A stretch of 64,000 nucleotides of DNA from Candidatus Flexicrinis proximus. GTDB taxonomy: Bacteria; Chloroflexota; Anaerolineae; Aggregatilineales; Phototrophicaceae. The stretch lies in NCBI GenBank assembly GCA_016712885.1, contig JADJQF010000002.1:620001-684000 (forward strand). Direction: 5' to 3'. The translations under genes were made by a program, and so were the position numbers. The notes beneath the pieces are model-generated. The model saw nothing but the letters and a program-made list of their open reading frames with translations. It did no database searches and was not told where the DNA came from. Positions 58,247-64,000 of this stretch are shown in pieces (position 1 is the stretch's first letter; every line of letters begins with the position of its first letter).

Positions 58247-59320
58247 TTACGGCTCGACAATAAACCAGACGCCGCCGACTTCGTGGCCAGTGGTATCACC
58301 GGGGACCGCATCGTCCTTCCAGAAGTACAGAGGAACGCCGTTATAGGCAACCTGCATCGAACCATCTTCGCGGGCAAACGTGGTCAATTCACCGGCAGCA
58401 TTGGGGCTGCTGGCAAGGCGTTCGCCTTCCGCCAGCGTGTAGGGAGGCCAGTTCTCGGCACAACCGCCCGAGCAGTTGCTCACGCCGGCAGCGTCATTAG
58501 TGAAGAGATAGAGGGTCATCCCGTTGGTCGCAACCAGGTAGTCGCCGAGTGCTTCGGAGCTGGCAACTGCAACGGTCTCAGGCGAGATCGTATACCACAC
58601 GCTGTTTGCGCCTTCACCCAGCGCATCACCAACAGCAACATCGTCTTTCCAGTAGTACAGCGGCCAGCCATTGTAGGCGACCTGAAGCGTGCCATCGGTA
58701 CGCTCAATTGTGCTGAGTTCACCGGGCAGGTTTACGCCGGGGACGATTGATTCCGCACTGTCTACCAGCAGGGGCGGCCATGCCACAGCGCAGTTGTCAT
58801 AGCAGGTGCTCAGTCCATCGCCTGCGGTATCGCGGGTAAAGAGATACAGGCTGAGACCCGTGGGGCCGACCAGAATCGTGCCGAGATCGGGAACGCGCTG
58901 GGTGTAGACCGTCGCAGGAGGGACGATCCACCAGACATTGTTGACACGGTGACCGGTGGTGTCGCCGACGGCCGCATCACGGAACCAGTAATACAGGGGG
59001 ATGCCGTTGTAGGTGACTTGCAGTGTGCCATCAGTCCGCTCAGTGGTTCCCAGTGTTCCCGGGATACCTTCGGCGGCAGACAATTCATCGGCGCTCGCAA
59101 CTGTGAGCGGGGGCCATGCAGTCGCGCACTGGTCGTAACATACGGATTCGCCGATTTCGTCTGGCGTCAGACTGTAGAGCGTCATGCCATTCGGACCGAC
59201 CAGATATGATCCAAGTTCCTCGCTCGAACCGAGACTAACCAGCGGTTCTTGCGCCAGTGTTGGTATGGCAGCGATCAGCAAAGCACACAGGATTGCGAGT
59301 AAGACAGCACGTTTCGTCAT
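58247..59320 (-). CDS. Secreted protein with three 'secreted repeat' (PF03640-type) domains
   Basis: A 357-residue exported protein (signal peptide about 1-23, TLAQ-E) built of three repeats of about 110 residues. Each has G-x-YLVGxNGMTLYxFT, then C-x3-C-x3-WPP (VCYDQCATAWPP, TCYDNCAVAWPP, NCSGGCAENWPP), then RxDGTLQVxYNGxPLYYWxxD and a VWxIxP end. The paired cysteines probably form a disulfide. The family has no settled function and is common in envelope stress and redox settings. GGAGG directly precedes the start. It is divergent from an ECF sigma factor/anti-sigma pair, the probable regulator. Confidence 0.87.
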   Translation of the reverse strand: MTKRAVLLAILCALLIAAIPTLAQEPLVSLGSSEELGSYLVGPNGMTLYSLTPDEIGESVCYDQCATAWPPLTVASADELSAAEGIPGTLGTTERTDGTLQVTYNGIPLYYWFRDAAVGDTTGHRVNNVWWIVPPATVYTQRVPDLGTILVGPTGLSLYLFTRDTAGDGLSTCYDNCAVAWPPLLVDSAESIVPGVNLPGELSTIERTDGTLQVAYNGWPLYYWKDDVAVGDALGEGANSVWYTISPETVAVASSEALGDYLVATNGMTLYLFTNDAAGVSNCSGGCAENWPPYTLAEGERLASSPNAAGELTTFAREDGSMQVAYNGVPLYFWKDDAVPGDTTGHEVGGVWFIVEP

Positions 59321-59414
59321 CATTCCTCCATCGGATGTTTTGGAAACGAAGGCAACGGCCTTCAAGAATGCTTATCGCTCGCAAGTTGTAGTTTGGATTT
59401 AGTCAAAAAGTCCA

Positions 59415-59444
59415 TTTTGCAGGTGCAAAATCGTCTGCTACACT
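59415..59444 (+). promoter_or_regulatory. Promoter with overlapping palindrome before the ECF sigma gene
   Basis: TTGCAG (59417-59422), 16 bases, TACACT (59439-59444) is a plausible housekeeping promoter giving a start just before the GGAG ribosome site. The -35 box lies within the perfect inverted repeat TTTTGCA-GG-TGCAAAA (59415-59430), so a repressor may bind there and could also act on the divergent gene. Confidence 0.5.
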
Positions 59445-59462
59445 GAGGCGCGGAGAAGAAAA

Positions 59463-60023
59463 ATGAGCTTGCAGTTCAACGACCAGGAAGTCATGAGGCG
59501 AATCGCGGCGCTTGATCAGCAAGCGTTCGCTGCGCTGTATGACGAGTACGGGACTGCGGTTTTCAGCCTTGCCTATCGCGTCCTGCAGGACGCAGTCCTC
59601 GCCGAAGAAGTCGCTCAGGACACGTTCCTCAAAGTCTGGCAGCATGTGACGACCTGGGATCCGGCCAAAGGCAAACTCAAGAATTGGCTATTGAGTATTA
59701 CGCATTTCACCGCGATAGACCGTCTGCGCCGTGAACACCGGCAGCCAGCCCTGCACCCCGAATCGTTGGACGTCATGGAAGATTACTTGATGTCCAATCG
59801 TCCTGACGACGTGTGGCAGGACAACACAATACTCACCGGACTCCTCAAACAACTCACCGCCGAACAGTCACGACTGATCGAGTTGGCTTTCTTCAAAGGA
59901 ATGAGCCACGGCGATATCTCGGAGGCGACGAAGATTCCGCTCGGGACCGTCAAGACTCGATTGCGGACCGGCCTTCAGCGATTACGGAAATTGTGGTTTG
60001 AGTTGGAAAGGCAACAATCTTAA
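59463..60023 (+). CDS. ECF-family RNA polymerase sigma factor
   Basis: A 186-residue ECF sigma factor. Region 2 is at about 20-85 (AFAALYDEYGTAVFSLAYRV, EEVAQDTFLKVWQ, then AIDRLRREHR); region 4 at about 130-180 (LIELAFFKGMSHGDISEATK and LGTVKTRLRTGLQRLR). With the RskA-like anti-sigma factor 52 bases downstream, it belongs to the SigK/RskA-type group. Released on an envelope signal, it would direct transcription of its targets, possibly including the divergent secreted-repeat gene. Confidence 0.94.
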   Translation: MSLQFNDQEVMRRIAALDQQAFAALYDEYGTAVFSLAYRVLQDAVLAEEVAQDTFLKVWQHVTTWDPAKGKLKNWLLSITHFTAIDRLRREHRQPALHPESLDVMEDYLMSNRPDDVWQDNTILTGLLKQLTAEQSRLIELAFFKGMSHGDISEATKIPLGTVKTRLRTGLQRLRKLWFELERQQS

Positions 60024-60075
60024 TTACGTCAATCGTACGTATATTGTGGTATAGAAGCGAGTCAATGCACGGCAC

Positions 60076-60840
60076 ATGAGTTCTAAAGATCAGTACCAAT
60101 CCGTCAATGAATGCGAAGTCATCAGCGAACTGATTCCTGATTATGCATTCGGCTTGACTGACGCAAACGAACAGAAGGCGGTCGAATCAATGCTGCCGAA
60201 TTGCCCTGAAGCGGTTCGGGAATTGGCCGACTTCCGCCGGCTTCAGGTCGAGATGCGCGAGGCAACCCGTCAGGTTGCACCTCCGGTGCATCTACGCAAC
60301 CGGCTACTCCAGTTGACCTCTGCCCCGGCTCCTTCGGTCGTACAGAAACCGTCCGGTTTCCGCGTGAGTCGCCCCTGGATGGCCGCTGCCGCTGCGGTTG
60401 TACTGCTGATTGTTACAAATATCTACTGGTTCAATCGCGTCAATACCCAGGGCGGCGCTACGACTACTATCCAGCGTCCCGATGATTCCGCGTTTGTCCT
60501 CGACTCGACAAATGGCCTGCGGTGGGCCAGACTTCCCGCCGCGCAGGAGACGATGACTGCGGCAGCATTCCTCATGTGGAACGCCGACAGCCAGATTGGC
60601 CTGATGTACGCGGTCAACATGCCCCAGCTTGAGCAGGGCCGCACCTACGAGTTGTGGCTGACTCGGGACGGGGAACGCACTAGTGTTGGCGTATTTACCG
60701 TGGATGAAACCGGCGAGGGCGCGCTGTTGTTCACGTCCGGGGCACCCATCGATGAGTTCGCCTGGGCGTGGATCACCGAGGAACCTGCGAACGGGGGCGT
60801 CCAGCCCTCAGAATTCGTCATCGCCAAAGGCGAGCTTTAG
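60076..60840 (+). CDS. RskA-like anti-sigma factor
   Basis: A 254-residue membrane protein: N-terminal sigma-binding part (about 10-60, LIPDYAFGLTDANEQKAVES), a single membrane helix (about 98-115, WMAAAAAVVLLIVTNIYWF) and an external C-terminal RskA domain (about 150-250, MTAAAFLMWNADSQIGLMYA, then TYELWLTRDGERTSVGVF). There is no HxxxCxxC zinc motif. It should hold the sigma factor at the membrane until a signal triggers release or proteolysis. Confidence 0.87.
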   Translation: MSSKDQYQSVNECEVISELIPDYAFGLTDANEQKAVESMLPNCPEAVRELADFRRLQVEMREATRQVAPPVHLRNRLLQLTSAPAPSVVQKPSGFRVSRPWMAAAAAVVLLIVTNIYWFNRVNTQGGATTTIQRPDDSAFVLDSTNGLRWARLPAAQETMTAAAFLMWNADSQIGLMYAVNMPQLEQGRTYELWLTRDGERTSVGVFTVDETGEGALLFTSGAPIDEFAWAWITEEPANGGVQPSEFVIAKGEL

Positions 60841-60904
60841 GGCATATCCGCCCCACTTCGCCGTATATACGGCCACCCATCAATGCGCGGCGGAGAAATC
60901 ATGG

Positions 60905-60945
60905 GCTGTCATCGTCGCCTGGTGACCTGAGGCGGCGATGACAGC
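60905..60945. terminator. Hairpin between convergent anti-sigma and exporter genes
   Basis: 15-bp stem GCTGTCATCGTCGCC (60905-60919) / GGCGGCGATGACAGC (60931-60945) with one G-T pair and an 11-base loop, located in the 115-base convergent spacer. Confidence 0.65.
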
Positions 60946-60955
60946 TTCGGTGAAC

Positions 60956-63805
60956 CTATTCGTACCGCAGGACGTTGAGCGGTTTTTCCCCGCTGGCACC
61001 CCAAGCACAGGCCAGCGCAGCCACCAGCGCGACCACGATGCAGATCAGCATCAGGATAAACGCCGTGCCGAACGGGATCGTGGATGTCGGTGCGCCAGTA
61101 GCAGACAGAATCAGGACCAGCCCCAGCAGCCCGATCCCGACGCCGATCAACCCACCGATCAGCCCGAGAATACCGTTCTCAAGCAGGATCATGAACAACA
61201 CGCGCTCACGCTGCAGTCCTACCGACTTCATGATGGCGATTTCTTTGCTGCGTTCCATCGTCGTCAGCGCTACCGAGTTCGCGATGACCACTCCCCCGAC
61301 CAGGAGGCCCAGAAGCGCAACCATCGTCGGGAACGCGATGAACGTGCCGAGCAGGGTCTCGAACAGCTTCGTCACGACGGCTGTCTCGAAGATGAACGCA
61401 CCGCGCACATCGGCCAACGCGCGGCGCAGCGCGGGCACCTTCTCTTCACCGATGTCGACAAACACCGTTACCCGGTCGGCCTGGCTGTCCGCCGGGAAGG
61501 CATCGTATAGCGCATAGTTTGGGGTTTCGAGGCCGCTTCCACCACCCATGAACCCTTGCGCAGCCAGACCGACAATTTCAAAGGTGAAGGTCGGTGTATC
61601 CGGAGCAGCATTGGAGCCCAGCTGCATGATGAGCTTGTCTCCGACGCTTAGGCCGGCGGCCTGGGTGTATGTATTCTCGCTGATGACAATCGCCGACTTG
61701 CCGGCATCACTCGCGTCGATCTGCCGCCCGCTCGCGAATGAGTGTGACGTCAGTTCTTCCAGGAACAGGGAATCAACGCTCGAAAGCGCACCCGCCAGAG
61801 TCGTGTAAGGGTCAAATGGATCTTCATCCACGTCTTCGACAATTTCGTTGCCTTCCGCGTCAGCGCTGTGGCGTGTGGTCGTCGGCCGGCCAAATGGGTA
61901 TAAGATCGACTCGTTCGCATCCATCCGCGCCCGAATATCGTCTGGCGTGAGTACAGTCTCGCCTTCCTGGAGTCCTGCCAGCGTCAGTGTATAAGTGCGT
62001 GAAACCTGGTACCCGTTTACGCCCTCGACGCCAGACAGAGCGGTTTCGATCTGCGGAAGCTGGCCAGGATTAGCGGCAAAGATGAGGACGTTGCGCCCGC
62101 TTGATTCGCTCAAAGCGAAACGCAGCAGATTGTTGACTGACTCCGCCATCAGCGTAATCAGACTCAGCGAGAAGACCCCGACAACCAATGCCAGCAGCGT
62201 GACCGCGGCGCGCGAACGCCCGGCCAGCATCTGTCTCAGCGAGATCTTCAGGTCGACAATGCCGAAAGAGGGCAAGAACCGCCCGATCAGCCAGATCAGT
62301 AGGCTGAGCAGCACATAGAAGATGCCCGCGATGAAGAACGCACCGCCGATGAGCCGCAGCGCATTCGAGAAGCTGCCGATCAGGTTCTGGGTCACGAATG
62401 CCATGGTGACGATGATCAGAACAAGTACCAGCACGACTCGCAACGCCCCGGAGCGAGGGATAATCGTCTCGCTGGGCCGAAGGACGATATTGGGACGCAC
62501 CTGCCCCGCCGACAAAGTCGGCAGGAAGCCGAACACCGATGTGACAACCACACCCACGGTGAAACCGGTCACCGCCGGCTCGGCCGCCAGCACAAACGGC
62601 AGCGATGTGGCGAAGAGCTGTTCGGCAGCACCACGAATCACGAACGTCAGCAGCCAGCCCAGCACGATCCCGGCGAGGCTGCCAATGACGCCCATAATTA
62701 CTGCTTCGACCATGAACAGCAGTGTGATTTGGTCGGCCTGCAGGCCGAGTGTTTTCAGGACCCCGACTTCCAGCGTGCGCCGCCGCACGATGACCTGCAT
62801 GGTGTTGACGATCCCGATCGAACCGATCAGCAGCGAGACCATGCCCATAACGGTGACCAGTTGGTCGATGTTTTCCGACAACTGTGTGTAGCTTTCACGC
62901 AGATCGTCGGTATCGGTGCTGATGAAATACGGCCACTGGGTTTGAAACACTGGATCGATTTCGCTGAGCAGCGTAGGGTCGGCGAGCTGAACGTAAATCG
63001 TCGTGATGCGGGTATCGTTGTTTTCGAACAGGTTGATCGCATCGTTGCTCAGGTAGTAGAAGCCGAAGATGCCGAGGAAGGCATCCTGTGACAGGTTCTT
63101 GATCTCCTGCCCGGAGTCCACGATGCCAGTCACTGTGAATTCGGTGTCCGATCCGTTGAGTGTAACCTTAGCGCCAGGCTCCACGCCGAGGTTGCGCGCA
63201 ACCATGTCGCCCAGGACAATCTGATCGGGCGCGGTGATCAGTTCCGAGAGCTGCCGTCCGTCAAGTGCAACCACCTGGCCGTAAAATGGATAGACCGCTG
63301 GGTCGACCAGTACCGCCATCGCCTGTGAAGACGAATTTCCGGTAACCGGATCGGTCAGCAGCGTGCCGCGTCCAGTGCCGAAGAACTGTTCAATCTGACT
63401 CGCCAGAGCCTGCCGGTAAGTCGTAGTCACCTGGCCCGGATACTGCTCGTCCAGCCATGCGATCATCTGCCTGTAACCCTCATCAGTGACGAAGTATCCA
63501 CTGACATCAGCGCCCAGAAAACTGGTCTGGTCGGATTTGAGGATGCCGCGCGACACGCCCTGCGCCATCAGATCGTCACTCATCGACACGCCCATACCAC
63601 CGCCGGCCTGGTAAACGACATCGCCGCGGTTGCTGGATTGCAGGTTCCCCGTGAGCGTTGACTGGATCATCACGGCCAGCGTTTGCAGGCTGACAATGGC
63701 GGCGACCCCCGCCGCGATACATAAAAGCGCGAAGAATGTGCGCTGACTATTGGCGCGCAGATCGGTCAGCGAATGCCGGAAGTAGAACTCAATGCGCTTG
63801 ATCAT
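60956..63805 (-). CDS. MacB/FtsX-type ABC exporter permease (large)
   Basis: A 949-residue protein with two FtsX/MacB-permease modules. N-terminal helix (about 23-45, TFFALLCIAAGVAAIV) then a large external MacB_PCD domain (about 50-300), three helices (about 318-440), a short cytoplasmic turn, a further helix pair (about 455-520), a second external domain (about 560-790) and three last helices with GVVIANSVALTTMERSKEIA before GEKPLNVLRYE. It works with the ATPase encoded upstream and partly in this window to move a lipid, lipoprotein or peptide, or to sense the envelope. The neighbour of an ECF/anti-sigma pair, though convergent. Confidence 0.9.
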   Translation of the reverse strand: MIKRIEFYFRHSLTDLRANSQRTFFALLCIAAGVAAIVSLQTLAVMIQSTLTGNLQSSNRGDVVYQAGGGMGVSMSDDLMAQGVSRGILKSDQTSFLGADVSGYFVTDEGYRQMIAWLDEQYPGQVTTTYRQALASQIEQFFGTGRGTLLTDPVTGNSSSQAMAVLVDPAVYPFYGQVVALDGRQLSELITAPDQIVLGDMVARNLGVEPGAKVTLNGSDTEFTVTGIVDSGQEIKNLSQDAFLGIFGFYYLSNDAINLFENNDTRITTIYVQLADPTLLSEIDPVFQTQWPYFISTDTDDLRESYTQLSENIDQLVTVMGMVSLLIGSIGIVNTMQVIVRRRTLEVGVLKTLGLQADQITLLFMVEAVIMGVIGSLAGIVLGWLLTFVIRGAAEQLFATSLPFVLAAEPAVTGFTVGVVVTSVFGFLPTLSAGQVRPNIVLRPSETIIPRSGALRVVLVLVLIIVTMAFVTQNLIGSFSNALRLIGGAFFIAGIFYVLLSLLIWLIGRFLPSFGIVDLKISLRQMLAGRSRAAVTLLALVVGVFSLSLITLMAESVNNLLRFALSESSGRNVLIFAANPGQLPQIETALSGVEGVNGYQVSRTYTLTLAGLQEGETVLTPDDIRARMDANESILYPFGRPTTTRHSADAEGNEIVEDVDEDPFDPYTTLAGALSSVDSLFLEELTSHSFASGRQIDASDAGKSAIVISENTYTQAAGLSVGDKLIMQLGSNAAPDTPTFTFEIVGLAAQGFMGGGSGLETPNYALYDAFPADSQADRVTVFVDIGEEKVPALRRALADVRGAFIFETAVVTKLFETLLGTFIAFPTMVALLGLLVGGVVIANSVALTTMERSKEIAIMKSVGLQRERVLFMILLENGILGLIGGLIGVGIGLLGLVLILSATGAPTSTIPFGTAFILMLICIVVALVAALACAWGASGEKPLNVLRYE

Positions 63806-63810
63806 GAGCC

Positions 63811-64000
63811 TTACCTCTCGACCGTTTCGGAACGGAAGACCGGGATCTCACCCGTGGCGCGTTTTTCTCGCATGCGCTTTATGCCTTCCAACTGCACCGA
63901 AGTAACGGGATCGGTATCCTCGGCGATATGTCCATCAATCAGCGTAATGAGCCGATCTACCGAAGCAGCGATCGCTGTGTCATGCGTTACGATGATCACT
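63811..64000 (-). CDS. ABC transporter ATPase (MacB/LolD type), 3' end
   Basis: The reading frame continues past the end of the window; the 63 residues present are the C-terminus of an ABC ATPase. They contain the H-loop (VTHDTAIAASVDR) and LIDGHIAED, typical of MacB/LolD ATPases, followed by an extra about 30-residue charged tail. It stops five bases before the permease start and so belongs to the same exporter. Confidence 0.9.
   Translation of the reverse strand, partial: VIIVTHDTAIAASVDRLITLIDGHIAEDTDPVTSVQLEGIKRMREKRATGEIPVFRSETVER

Overview
The window looks like chromosomal DNA of a free-living, carbohydrate- and peptide-scavenging heterotroph, most probably a Chloroflexota (Anaerolineae-like) bacterium. 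That placement is inference from gene style: secreted proteins with TPTxTPTP linkers, sugar and peptide binding proteins with 'AQE'-type signal peptides and no lipobox, GH3 glucosidases with a CBM9-like tail, and FAD oxidoreductases paired with a DUF1667 protein. No rRNA, tRNA, CRISPR array, insertion sequence or phage gene was seen. Both ends are cut inside genes (pdxS at the left, an ABC ATPase at the right).

Region by region. 1-2.3 kb: the pdxS 3' end, a strong hairpin, and an AT-richer PKD-domain secreted protein whose last PKD domain is broken by a frameshift and a nonsense codon. 2.3-15.2 kb: a sugar-catabolism locus with three class II aldolase genes (one a tandem protein whose second domain has lost its catalytic residues), a PfkB-type kinase, an iron-type alcohol dehydrogenase, a complete sugar ABC importer (binding protein, two permeases, double ATPase), a rhamnulokinase-like kinase and a DeoR repressor. 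Near-identical CGAAAGCAAA(C)GAAA sites at three promoters suggest one DeoR regulon. 15.3-17.3 kb: a HAD sugar-phosphatase and, divergently, a GH172 (DUF2961) glycosidase. 17.3-20.5 kb: a three-gene FAD glycerol-3-phosphate dehydrogenase-like operon. 20.7-28.8 kb: a P-type cation ATPase, two K+-channel regulatory (KTN/TrkA) proteins, a frameshifted PEP-synthase regulatory protein, PEP synthase, and an SRPBCC protein. 29-33.1 kb: a thioredoxin-CcdA fusion and, divergently, a copper-handling operon (cupredoxin-like, SCO1, double PCuAC). 33.2-34.7 kb: an RNB ribonuclease.

35-40.5 kb holds the most unusual unit: a cyclic-nucleotide-binding domain fused to a CoA-type acylating aldehyde dehydrogenase, followed by an acyl carrier protein, an acyl-AMP ligase, a type II NADH dehydrogenase and AcpS. 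Together they look like a self-contained, possibly cAMP-gated pathway that activates a carboxylic acid, loads it on a dedicated carrier and reduces it to an aldehyde (inference). 40.6-44.5 kb: a peptide/oligosaccharide-type ABC importer without ATPases. 45.1-49.7 kb: a cytosolic and a secreted GH3 glucosidase. 49.8-52.3 kb: a large SdrD-B-repeat/FG-GAP surface protein with near-identical DNA repeats. 52.5-58.1 kb: a second ABC importer without ATPases, run together with an M24 creatinase/aminopeptidase-like enzyme and a lipoprotein. 58.2-60.8 kb: a three-repeat secreted protein divergent from an ECF sigma factor and RskA-like anti-sigma factor. 60.9-64 kb: a MacB/FtsX-type ABC exporter permease and the end of its ATPase.
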